From SIG701 sp045611685 (lineage in GTDB: Bacteria; Bacillota; Clostridia; Oscillospirales; CAG-272), in assembly GCA_045611685.1 (NCBI GenBank), contig JAZKXO010000024.1, positions 1-64,000 of the forward strand: DNA of 64,000 nucleotides. Direction: 5' to 3'. How positions within the stretch are numbered: the first letter of the stretch is position 1; each line of letters opens with the position of its first letter. The position numbers and the translations under genes were made by a program. This document shows positions 32,850 through 41,146 of this stretch, piece by piece. Below the pieces are notes generated by a model, which was given only the letters and a program-made list of their open reading frames with translations, searched no databases and was not told the origin of the DNA.

Positions 32850-33275
32850 TCAGTTCAACTTGATTTTCATCGTTACCGTTGTTCCAACGCCAACCTCAGA
32901 GTCAATTTGCATAAAGTCGGTATATTTTTTCATGTTGGGAAGTCCCATTCCGGCGCCAAAACCGAGCGACCGAATATTATCACAGGCAGTTGAATACCCT
33001 TCCTGCATAGCCAAAGAAACATCAGGGATACCGGGCCCGCGATCCTTAAGAACGATCGTAATCTCATTGTCATCCACTGTAACGTCGGCAGTGCCGCCGT
33101 CGGCGTGGATCACCATGTTGATCTCTCCTTCATACATTGCAATGGAAACACGCCGCATGATATCCGGAGAAAAGCCCAGCTGCCTCAGTTTCTTTTTGAC
33201 CACAACAGAAGCTTCACCCGCAGAGGAAAAATTTTCTCCATCTACGTCAAAGTGAAACTTTAAAACCTCACTCAT
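32850..33275 (-). CDS. RsbW/SpoIIAB-like HATPase_c protein in hydrogenase cluster
   Basis: 141 residues from ATG 33275, overlapping the upstream gene's stop by 8 bp. GHKL boxes: SIAMYEGEINMVIHA (N box), VLKDRGPGIPDVS (G1) and RSLGFGAGMGLPNMKK (G2), the layout of anti-sigma kinases of the RsbW/SpoIIAB type. Likely a serine kinase or partner-binding switch working with the HydS-like protein and DRTGG proteins; no sigma or anti-anti-sigma gene is adjacent, so the target is unknown. Confidence 0.86.
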   Translation of the reverse strand: MSEVLKFHFDVDGENFSSAGEASVVVKKKLRQLGFSPDIMRRVSIAMYEGEINMVIHADGGTADVTVDDNEITIVLKDRGPGIPDVSLAMQEGYSTACDNIRSLGFGAGMGLPNMKKYTDFMQIDSEVGVGTTVTMKIKLN

Positions 33276-33627
33276 GGTTCTTACCCGCGTTTCCTCGGAG
33301 GCCCGATGTGTACAAATGCCCACACGCTTCGTAGGCGCGCATATCCGACTTCATAAGCACGATCCCGCAAGCTTCTGCAAGATCAATCATCTCCTCAGTG
33401 GGAGACTTGCTTCTGACGAAAACGACGCAGACCATGTCCATCATGCTGGCTGTTCTGATAACTTGAGGGTTAATAAGTCCGGTTATAAGAACTCCCTGAT
33501 CTTTAACATACGCCAAAACATCGCTCATCATATCACTGCAGCACGCGGAAAAAACATCGTGCTCCAGATTCTCTTCACCACACAAGAGAGTTGCGTTCAA
33601 AAGCTTTTGGATTTCGCAAATTTTCAT
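33268..33627 (-). CDS. DRTGG-domain protein (first copy)
   Basis: 119 residues from ATG 33627 with AAAGGACGGGG upstream. DRTGG-like sequence: ICEIQKLLNATLLCGEENLE, VFSACCSDMMSDVLAY, GLINPQVIRTASMMD, VVFVRSKSP and IVLMKSDMRAYEACGHLYTSGL. Related to the 110-residue protein at 31120-31452 but not identical. Probable ligand-binding component of the hydrogenase-linked signalling set. Confidence 0.78.
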   Translation of the reverse strand: MKICEIQKLLNATLLCGEENLEHDVFSACCSDMMSDVLAYVKDQGVLITGLINPQVIRTASMMDMVCVVFVRSKSPTEEMIDLAEACGIVLMKSDMRAYEACGHLYTSGLRGNAGKNHE

Positions 33628-33678
33628 AAAAACCCCGTCCTTTCGCAAAAATAAATTCGTTATGCGATGCGGGAAAAC

Positions 33679-34176
33679 TTAATTCTGGTATTTTACAAGA
33701 ATGTCTTTCAGCATATCGGGAGTAAGACGTCCGTAAACGTCCTCACCAATCGTGAGAACAGGGGCCAGGCCGCAAGCACCGATGCAGCGCGTTGCTTCCA
33801 AACTGAATTTAAGATCAGGGGTAAGACCGCCGTTTTCGATACCAAGCAGAGATTCCATTTTCTCCATCAGTTTGCCGGCACCCTTAACATAGCAAGCAGT
33901 ACCAAGGCAAATTGCAACCGGATACTGGCCCTTCGGGTTAAGCAGGAACTGGGAATAGAAAGTGGCAACACCAAACACCTCGGATACAGGTACGTCCAAG
34001 CCTTCAGCAATCATCTGCTGAACTTCAACGGGAAGGTATCCGTAAATGTCCTGTGCTTTCTGAAGAACCGGCATAAGGGCACCGGCTTCGCCTTTGTGCT
34101 GTGCGATCACCGCATCCAGAGCAGTCTTTTGCTCCGGCGTACCGGAGAACGGCACGGAAGTCAGTTTCTTTTTCAT
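33679..34176 (-). CDS. hydC: NuoE-like 24-kDa subunit, HydC
   Basis: 165 residues, complex I 24-kDa family: an N-terminal helical part (KGEAGALMPVLQKAQDIYGYLPVEVQQMIAEGL) and the thioredoxin-like [2Fe-2S] domain with CLGTACYVKGAGKL and ATRCIGACGLAPVLTIG. It is the usual third subunit of NAD-linked [FeFe]-hydrogenases, working with hydB and hydA 4 kb downstream in the same cluster. AGGAGGAAAAAG precedes ATG 34176. Confidence 0.92.
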   Translation of the reverse strand: MKKKLTSVPFSGTPEQKTALDAVIAQHKGEAGALMPVLQKAQDIYGYLPVEVQQMIAEGLDVPVSEVFGVATFYSQFLLNPKGQYPVAICLGTACYVKGAGKLMEKMESLLGIENGGLTPDLKFSLEATRCIGACGLAPVLTIGEDVYGRLTPDMLKDILVKYQN

Positions 34177-34260
34177 GACTTTTTCCTCCTACTTTGTCAT
34201 AAGACAGAATTTCTGGGGATTTGCGTAGCATATGTATTGCCGCTTTGCGGCTTAATGCAC

Positions 34261-35103
34261 TTATTTATTTTCGCAAAACTCTGCTACCGCGTCAGCCGCA
34301 GCGTCAAGGTAATCGTTTTCCATAAGTTCAATGATTCCCTTATCACAGAGTGACGAGAGTCTCGGGTCAAGCGGAACGCGTCCAAGAAGACGGATGCCGT
34401 ATTCAGCGCAAACTTCCTCCGCGCGGCTTTCACCGAAAACGTGAAGTTCCTTGCCGCAGTCAGGGCATTTCACATACGACATATTCTCAACGAGACCGAT
34501 TACAGGAATGTTCATGAGTTTCGCCATATTGAGAGCTTTTTTCACGATCATGGAAACAAGTTCCTGCGGCGTTGTAACAATGATGATACCGTCGAGCGGC
34601 AGGGACTGGAATACCGTTAAGGGTACATCGCCGGTGCCGGGCGGCATATCAACGAACATATAATTCACGTCCGTCCAAATAACGTCCGTCCAGAACTGCT
34701 TGACCGTACCTGCGATTACAGGTCCGCGCCATACAACGGGCCGTGACTCATCTTCCAGAAGAAGATTCACGGACATCATTTGAATACCGGTCGTTGTGGT
34801 GAGCGGGATAAGTCCGTTTCCGTCGCTCATTACATCGCCCTTCGTGCCGAAGGCCTTGGGGATGGAAGGGCCGGTGATATCCGCATCGAGAATAGCAACG
34901 CCGTTATCGCGGCGACGCATTAGAACAGACATCATAGAGGTAACGATCGATTTGCCGACACCGCCTTTTCCGCTTACAATGCCGATCACGTGCTTAACTG
35001 TACTCTGCGGGTTGAGCTGCTCTTTCTCAATCTCCTGACGGGATGAGCAGTTGGCGGAACACGTAGAACAGTTATGGGTACATTCTTCGTGGTTATCAGC
35101 CAT
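34261..35103 (-). CDS. mrp: Mrp/NBP35-family iron-sulfur carrier ATPase
   Basis: 280 residues. N-terminal Cys cluster (CTHNCSTCSANC), deviant Walker A GKGGVGKSIVTS, Switch motifs DADITGPSIPKAFG and DMPPGTGDVPLT, and C-terminal CPDCGKELHVFGES. ApbC/Mrp proteins bind a transient [4Fe-4S] cluster and hand it to apo-proteins; heading a cluster of iron-sulfur enzymes fits delivery to the hydrogenases. GAGGG precedes ATG 35103. First gene of the 11-gene unit. Confidence 0.94.
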   Translation of the reverse strand: MADNHEECTHNCSTCSANCSSRQEIEKEQLNPQSTVKHVIGIVSGKGGVGKSIVTSMMSVLMRRRDNGVAILDADITGPSIPKAFGTKGDVMSDGNGLIPLTTTTGIQMMSVNLLLEDESRPVVWRGPVIAGTVKQFWTDVIWTDVNYMFVDMPPGTGDVPLTVFQSLPLDGIIIVTTPQELVSMIVKKALNMAKLMNIPVIGLVENMSYVKCPDCGKELHVFGESRAEEVCAEYGIRLLGRVPLDPRLSSLCDKGIIELMENDYLDAAADAVAEFCENK

Positions 35104-35141
35104 AAGAAACCCTCACTTTCATAATAATTTCAAACATAATA

Positions 35142-35170
35142 ATTATACCGCATTTTTTGTAAGATTACAA
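35142..35170 (-). promoter_or_regulatory. Promoter of the mrp-hydrogenase cluster with overlapping palindrome
   Basis: Minus strand TTGTAA (35165-35170), 17-bp spacer, TATAAT (35142-35147). A palindrome TTGTAA-GA-TTACAA (35157-35170) overlaps the -35, a good place for a repressor. It does not match the 18-bp Rex consensus. The rest of the 175-bp gap holds nothing else evident. Confidence 0.65.
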
Positions 35171-35278
35171 GGGTTGTGGCGAAGATTTTATGCTGAAACA
35201 AGCGAAATTGACGAAATTTATGCGGATTCGACACTATAACGCTGTAAGTTTGTCCAATATGTTCTAATATTCGCAATT

Positions 35279-37924
35279 TTATCGATTACGCGATCTCGCA
35301 AAAAAGCATTTATGGTAGGCAAAACGTGCCAATGGAAGGACAAAAGCCACAGCAAACCCCGCAAGTGCGATGCTCCAACCAACAGAACACCACGACACAG
35401 CTAACGTAACAATAGCCAAAACAGCATATATCAGCATAACGGCATTCACCGAAAATTCCCCAATGCGCGCTCCAGTGTCGAACAGGAACATTGACACCGC
35501 CAGCATAGCCGACGAGAGAACAGATAGCACATAACAAACAGACTGTGCTACATCCGACGAAACAGTTCGGATAAGATATACAGAAAAGATACTCACAATA
35601 ATACCCGCAAGAACGCCGAAAAGCGCGTGTAGAAACATTGTTCGCTTATCAAGAAGCAGATTGGTGTTGTTACGCTCCAAGTAAAACTCATCAGATGTTG
35701 GTTTGAAAAAGGAAAACGTGAGAACAGCCATAAAATCAAGAATGAGGCCCCACCAAAGCGTTTGGATTGGGGTATGCATGGGCAACCCAAGAAAGGCCGC
35801 CGCCAGCATCAGCGTCATTCTGAAAACCTGTATGACAAGCAAATATTCAGCGGCACACCGAAGATGTAAAAATGCATTTTTACATCCGGAAATAATGCGC
35901 ACGGTATTTTCAACACCTGCAGTGTTCTTTTCTTTCGTCGGTGCAGCAGAAGAAGCGTCTGATGCAAGCATAAGACACTGCGGTGCGTGGGAAAAAGGCC
36001 GTTCAACGGCTACGGATGCCCTGACGGATGGGAGCAAATGTATATCGGAGAGATTACCGCCAATGTATGTAGTGTTTTCCACACATTTGGCAATAGAACG
36101 AATCATTCTGGCCCGTTCTTCCATGCCCTTAACGCAAACGCAAATGTTTTCCGTTCTTTCGTCTGAAAGGTTTTTCTTAAGATAAGCAGAGACTTCTTCA
36201 ACAGAATGAAGCATCTCTCTGTCAACTGATACGACACCTGCGGTTACAGCAAGCATCCGATCCGCTTCACCACCGTCGGTCAAGACGATCATACGGATCC
36301 CGTTTTCACAGCATGCACGAACGGCGGAAAGCATGCCGGGCTCAATGGGGTCCACAACGGCGAAAAAGCCAAGAAAGTGCATTTTTGCATGAATGACACT
36401 GACCCTTGAAAGACTTGCACACGGCGCAACACGGCGCGCGACAGCAAAGGTTCGGATGGAACGCTTCTTAAAATCATACGCCCGTTCCAAGAGAAGCCCT
36501 CGCTCCTCGGTCGTCATCGCACGGGCGATGCCGTCCACCACCATGTCAGAGCAGCACGCTAACACATCTTCAAGATCTCCGCTCACGTACGCGAAAGTAC
36601 CGTCCGACGATGATGCCAGGAGAGTATATAGTTTTGCAGCATGTTTTGTCTCAATGACCGTCGGAAGGCGCAAGGAAGACCTCGTTTGTTCCTCAAAATC
36701 ACCGAAAATTTTTGCAAGGATCAGGTTTGGCGTGCCCGCACCCTCACCTCCATTTACTTGCACTGGATACAATGAACCGAAGCGGCAAAGCAACGAGAGA
36801 GCACAAAGCGATGCTGTCTCTCGACCGGAGCTGAACGTTTCAGCGTCCAACCAAGCACCGTCGAAAAAGGCGCTCGTAAGTTGAACGTTTCCCGACTCAA
36901 AGAAATGCGGATCGCCAACAATAAGGCACTGTGTCTCCGCAAATTTTTCCATGGAATCCGCCGAGCGAAGAACTACGGAACCTCCGCTTTCGGCGCGAAG
37001 GCGCTGCATAGAAACCGCCAGAATGATTGCAGCTATTACGCCCAAAAACTCGCTCATAGACGCCACCGCCAAGGAGAGAGCGGAGAGAAAAAGCGAATCT
37101 ATCATCAGAGAAGTATGGCCAACAAGAACACCTCCGATGGTAATGAGAAGAACGACACCGATCATCAAGAGAGAGACATTGCGACACCACGCCGAGATTG
37201 ATGCGAGCACGGAAAGATCTTTTCCGGACGAAATGGAGATGTGTCCTTTCTTTGCAAAAACATACGTATCCTCACCGGTTGCGAATGCAACGCCACGTCC
37301 GGATCCGCCGAGTACGGTTGAACCCGCAAAAAGAATATTGGCTCTACTCTCGCAAAGAGTATCCTCTTGTAAAGTGGACAACGGCGATTTATTCACAGCA
37401 CCTCGATTGCACGTTATCCCAGTCTCCGACACAGTAAGGTCACCCGAAATCAAGCGAACATCTGCGGTTACCGGGTCACCCGGGGAAAACGCGAGTACAT
37501 CCCCGGGCACGACTGCATCGGACGGCAGAGCAAGCTGTTTTCCGTTGCGAATCACAGTTGCGTGCGGGAGATTTTCGCGTGCAGCGTTTTCAAACATTCT
37601 CTGCGCCGCAATGAATATGATAGTCCGCACAGAAGCAGACACAGCCAAAAGGCCAATGAGGACGAGTGCTTCTCTTCCCCTCTGAAAAACCGCAGAGGCC
37701 GCCGCTGTAATGATGAGAAGGATAGCAGACAAATCCAAAAACTCACCCCTCGCGGTGTGTGCAGCAGACGCACGATTTACGATCCAGATGGCATTCTGCC
37801 CGCATTTACGCCTGCGGGCAGCCGCTTCCTTACGAGAAAGTCCGGTATGAATGTTAGTGCCAAGCGCCGAAGAAACCGCCTCGTCATCCATGGCGTGCCA
37901 TACGTTCGGATTTTTCTTTTTCAT
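35279..37924 (-). CDS. P-type ATPase homologue lacking catalytic motifs (probable pseudoenzyme)
   Basis: 881 residues with the full P2-type layout: cation-ATPase N domain, helices 1-2, A domain (about 120-225), helices 3-4, P/N domains (about 310-650) and C-terminal helices (about 670-880). Alignment by eye shows degenerate signatures: TGES region reads SETGIT (166-171), PEGL in helix 4 reads SEFL (291-294), DKTGTLT reads DPHFFES (338-344), KGAPE reads SGDLE (448-452), DPPR reads DPIE (525-528), TGD reads TDG (549-551) and GDGxND reads GGNLSD (622-627). ATP-driven transport looks impossible, yet the frame is intact. No clear ribosome site; 8 bp after clpE-like. Confidence 0.82.
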   Translation of the reverse strand: MKKKNPNVWHAMDDEAVSSALGTNIHTGLSRKEAAARRRKCGQNAIWIVNRASAAHTARGEFLDLSAILLIITAAASAVFQRGREALVLIGLLAVSASVRTIIFIAAQRMFENAARENLPHATVIRNGKQLALPSDAVVPGDVLAFSPGDPVTADVRLISGDLTVSETGITCNRGAVNKSPLSTLQEDTLCESRANILFAGSTVLGGSGRGVAFATGEDTYVFAKKGHISISSGKDLSVLASISAWCRNVSLLMIGVVLLITIGGVLVGHTSLMIDSLFLSALSLAVASMSEFLGVIAAIILAVSMQRLRAESGGSVVLRSADSMEKFAETQCLIVGDPHFFESGNVQLTSAFFDGAWLDAETFSSGRETASLCALSLLCRFGSLYPVQVNGGEGAGTPNLILAKIFGDFEEQTRSSLRLPTVIETKHAAKLYTLLASSSDGTFAYVSGDLEDVLACCSDMVVDGIARAMTTEERGLLLERAYDFKKRSIRTFAVARRVAPCASLSRVSVIHAKMHFLGFFAVVDPIEPGMLSAVRACCENGIRMIVLTDGGEADRMLAVTAGVVSVDREMLHSVEEVSAYLKKNLSDERTENICVCVKGMEERARMIRSIAKCVENTTYIGGNLSDIHLLPSVRASVAVERPFSHAPQCLMLASDASSAAPTKEKNTAGVENTVRIISGCKNAFLHLRCAAEYLLVIQVFRMTLMLAAAFLGLPMHTPIQTLWWGLILDFMAVLTFSFFKPTSDEFYLERNNTNLLLDKRTMFLHALFGVLAGIIVSIFSVYLIRTVSSDVAQSVCYVLSVLSSAMLAVSMFLFDTGARIGEFSVNAVMLIYAVLAIVTLAVSWCSVGWSIALAGFAVAFVLPLARFAYHKCFFARSRNR

Positions 37925-37932
37925 AGACGTTT

Positions 37933-40281
37933 TTAAATAGCACGGACGGCTATTTCACCGTCCTTGGCATCAACGTCAACGGCAGAGATTTTACCGCCGG
38001 ATTCAATGATTTCGGTGGCAATTCTATCTTCCACTTCTCTCTGAATAAAGCGGCGCATATTTCTCGCACCATACTTTGCCGAGAAGGATTTATCCGCTAC
38101 ACAGCGAACGGCATCATCCGTCCAGGTAAGACGGATATTCTTCTCGCGCAAAGCCTTTGCGGTATCGCCCAGCATCAAAACGGCGATAGAAACAAAATCG
38201 TCTTTGCTCAAAGAGCGGAACGTAATCACCTCGTCCACACGGTTCAAAAATTCGGGACGCAGGAATTCCGCAAGCGCTCTCGCCGTACGCTCTTTTACTT
38301 GCGTATCCGGCAGATCAGAGAATCCTGCGGGTACCGCCTGCGCGGAAGAGCCGGCATTTGTAGTCATAATGATAACCGTATTTTCAAAGCTGACCGTTTT
38401 GCCGTGCGCGTCCGTAATTCTGCCATCATCAAGAATTTGAAGCAAAATATTCATAACGTCAGGATGCGCCTTCTCGATCTCATCAAACAGAACGACGGAA
38501 TACGGGCGGCGACGGATCTTCTCCGTCAACTGACCCGCATCATCATAACCGACGTATCCGGGCGGCGCACCAATAATGCGCGATACGGAAAATTTATCCA
38601 TAAACTCGCTCATATCAAGACGTATAAGCGTCTCCGGGGACGAAAACAAATCTTCGGAAAGAACCTTAACAAGTTCCGTCTTTCCGACACCGGTTGGTCC
38701 TGCAAAGATAAATGAAACCGGTTTTCTCTTGAACGATACGCCTGCGCGGTTTCTGCGGATCGCGCGCGAAACAGCGGATACCGCCTCTGCCTGACCGATA
38801 ATACGCGCAGAAAGACGTTCCTCAAGCTTTGAAAGGCGGTCATACTCATTCTCTGTAATCGTGGAGGCAGGAATACCTGTCCAGATTTCGATAACGTCCG
38901 CAATATCGGAAACGTGCATTTCGATCTTGTCGCATTCGAGTGCGAGGAGCGTATCACGCTCCTCTATACGCAAAAGCTCAGCTTTTCCGTCCGCCAATTT
39001 TTTGTACGTTTCTTCATCCGGTTCTTCCGACGAAGCCTTCGCCTCCAACGTTTCGAGCTCCGTCTTCAATGATTCACGGCGATCAGCAAGGGAACGTTTT
39101 TCATTGAGAACATCAGAGGAAAGCGAAATGTGCGACGCTGCTTCGTCAATAAGGTCAATTGCCTTATCGGGGAGATAACGGTCGGTAATATACCGCTCGC
39201 TCAGCGAAACAGCGGCATGAAGGACGGTATCCGGAATGTGGATACCATGATACTCTTCGTAGTAATGCTTAATACCTGCCAAGATTTCTTCCGTGTCAGC
39301 CATGTTCGGCTCGTTGACCATCACAGGCTGAAAACGGCGCTCCAGTGCGGTATCCTTTTCAATATGCTTGCGGTATTCTGTAAGCGTAGTAGCCCCAATA
39401 ATCTGAATTTCCCCGCGGGAAAGCGCGGGTTTCAGGATATTAGCAGCGTTCATACTTCCCTCTGCATCCCCCGCACCAACGATGCTGTGAACCTCGTCAA
39501 TCACAAGGATTACGTTTCCGGCAGCTTTTACGTCACTGAGAAGACCAAGCATGCGAGATTCGAATTGCCCCCGGAACTGCGTTCCTGCCACCAATGCTGT
39601 GAGATCCACAAGACAGATTTGTGCATCCCGTAAGCGGTATGGAACATCTCCTGTCGCTATCTTTTGGGCGAGAGCCTCGGCAATAGCTGTTTTTCCGACG
39701 CCCGGCTCACCGATCAGGCAAGGATTGTTTTTTTGACGGCGGCAAAGAATCTGAATAACGCGGTCAAGCTCACGCGCACGGCCGATCACGGCGTCAAGCA
39801 GTCCGTTCTTTGCTCGCTCGGTAAGATTCTGGCAGTACGTGTTCAGATACTTATATTCTTTTTTCTTCTCGCCGTTTTCCTTCTTCTTGGACGATTTTCG
39901 TTCGTTTTTCATAGATCCGAGCTGCATCATCTGAAGCGGTCCGAAAAGCTTGCCGAAATCAACAGTAGGAGCGCGGCTCTCACCGGCAAGCGATTGTTCG
40001 GCATCTGACGAATTTTCGCCTCCGGTAGACGTGTCCGCATCGTTATCATCCATATCCTCTGCATCGTCGGACGATGCGTCCATAAGGGTCTCCATTTCCG
40101 CGTTCATGCGTTCAAGGTCTTCGTCAGAGATACCCATCTTTTTTATAATATCGTTCACGGGAGCAATACCCAGGTCTTTCGCGCACTGTATGCAAAGCCC
40201 CTCCTGTTTCTGCTGGCCGTTTTCGAGGTGAGCCACAAAAACAACTGCAATTCTCTTTTTGCAACGGGAGCAAATAACCAT
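37933..40281 (-). CDS. clpE: ClpE/ClpC-like AAA+ chaperone with N-terminal zinc finger
   Basis: 782 residues from ATG 40281 (AGG 8 bp upstream; ATG 40296 is the alternative). N-terminal Cys4 finger CSRCKKR...CIQCAKDLG replaces the usual Clp_N repeats, as in ClpE. Two AAA+ modules: Walker A GEPGVGKTAIAEAL and Walker B VILVIDEVHS in the first, GPTGVGKTELVKVL and VVLFDEIEKAHPD in the second, with a middle coiled segment near residues 405-470. It unfolds substrates for ClpP. An acidic linker (about residues 60-100) follows the finger. A GC-rich 7-bp stem lies just upstream of the start. Confidence 0.9.
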   Translation of the reverse strand: MVICSRCKKRIAVVFVAHLENGQQKQEGLCIQCAKDLGIAPVNDIIKKMGISDEDLERMNAEMETLMDASSDDAEDMDDNDADTSTGGENSSDAEQSLAGESRAPTVDFGKLFGPLQMMQLGSMKNERKSSKKKENGEKKKEYKYLNTYCQNLTERAKNGLLDAVIGRARELDRVIQILCRRQKNNPCLIGEPGVGKTAIAEALAQKIATGDVPYRLRDAQICLVDLTALVAGTQFRGQFESRMLGLLSDVKAAGNVILVIDEVHSIVGAGDAEGSMNAANILKPALSRGEIQIIGATTLTEYRKHIEKDTALERRFQPVMVNEPNMADTEEILAGIKHYYEEYHGIHIPDTVLHAAVSLSERYITDRYLPDKAIDLIDEAASHISLSSDVLNEKRSLADRRESLKTELETLEAKASSEEPDEETYKKLADGKAELLRIEERDTLLALECDKIEMHVSDIADVIEIWTGIPASTITENEYDRLSKLEERLSARIIGQAEAVSAVSRAIRRNRAGVSFKRKPVSFIFAGPTGVGKTELVKVLSEDLFSSPETLIRLDMSEFMDKFSVSRIIGAPPGYVGYDDAGQLTEKIRRRPYSVVLFDEIEKAHPDVMNILLQILDDGRITDAHGKTVSFENTVIIMTTNAGSSAQAVPAGFSDLPDTQVKERTARALAEFLRPEFLNRVDEVITFRSLSKDDFVSIAVLMLGDTAKALREKNIRLTWTDDAVRCVADKSFSAKYGARNMRRFIQREVEDRIATEIIESGGKISAVDVDAKDGEIAVRAI

Positions 40282-40362
40282 AATTATAACCTGCATCCGC
40301 GGGCGACGCGGATCCTTTCATTTCTCAATCAAAAACAAAGCAGCCCGAGAGCCGAGCAGCCT

Positions 40363-41088
40363 TCACCTAATAACCAATCTCAGCAAATTCCTAATATTGT
40401 CGTCCGCAAAAAATTTCAGGATAACCGTGTTTTCAATCAAGTGCGGACCAAAAAAATCGGGAGAAACGGACGACATAGCGCCAATAAAAATAACGGAAAG
40501 TGCGCTTAGAATCCACATCCACAAAACAGCGTTAAAAAGGCCGATGACAAAGCCGAGCAATTTGTTGGCGGTTTTCAAAACGGGGAGTTTGAAGATAAGG
40601 TCCAAAATCCACGTCAAAAGTTTTAATACGATTACAGAGGCGACAAAAAGGAGCAAAAACGCAATAACGCCCGTAATCGCGTTCACAACAGGTTCGGCAA
40701 TCAATGCAGCAAGATCGTCAACCTCCGATACGTCGGCCTCTGGTGTTGGAGATATGACATCGACAAGTTTTGAGACGTCCGCACCATATCGTTCGAGAAT
40801 TTGACGGAAGGATTCAGGCATGTCGCGAAAGAGCTTCGTTAAATCAAACGTACCGCTTTCCGTTATGGAGAGCGATTGGAGCGTATCCGTAATGTTCTGC
40901 GAAATCTCGTGAACAAACGGAACATTTTCCAAACGCTGTGCAACGGCAGGTGTAAACGCGAACGCGACGAACACAGCGGCAATAAGCGTGCAGATCCCCA
41001 TAATGGATTTTATAAAACCGCGTTTAACACCCATAACAACGGAAATCACACAAATAGTCAAAAGCAGTCCGTCAAAAACTAAATTCAT
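40363..41088 (-). CDS. CvpA-family membrane protein
   Basis: 241 residues from ATG 41088 (GAGGTG 5 bp upstream). LVFDGLLLTICVISVVMGVKRGFIKSI at the N-terminus is the CvpA/colicin V production family signature; further helices lie near residues 24-45, 135-165 and 180-215. Between helices is a variable extracytoplasmic loop. Family members affect envelope homeostasis; the exact role is not known. Part of the minus-strand run from ruvC. Confidence 0.8.
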   Translation of the reverse strand: MNLVFDGLLLTICVISVVMGVKRGFIKSIMGICTLIAAVFVAFAFTPAVAQRLENVPFVHEISQNITDTLQSLSITESGTFDLTKLFRDMPESFRQILERYGADVSKLVDVISPTPEADVSEVDDLAALIAEPVVNAITGVIAFLLLFVASVIVLKLLTWILDLIFKLPVLKTANKLLGFVIGLFNAVLWMWILSALSVIFIGAMSSVSPDFFGPHLIENTVILKFFADDNIRNLLRLVIR

Positions 41089-41146
41089 ACAGCACCTCAC
41101 AACAGATTGTATTGAAACTCCAGCACATTATATTAATCCAAAGACA

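Noticed and set aside
35157..35170. Rex (NADH-sensing) operator
   Set aside because: The palindrome is 14 bp with a 2-bp centre, unlike the 18-bp Rex consensus; kept only as a candidate for an unknown regulator.
35279..37924. P-type ATPase homologue as an ordinary pseudogene
   Set aside because: No frameshift or stop over 881 codons and preserved membrane layout; loss is confined to catalytic motifs.
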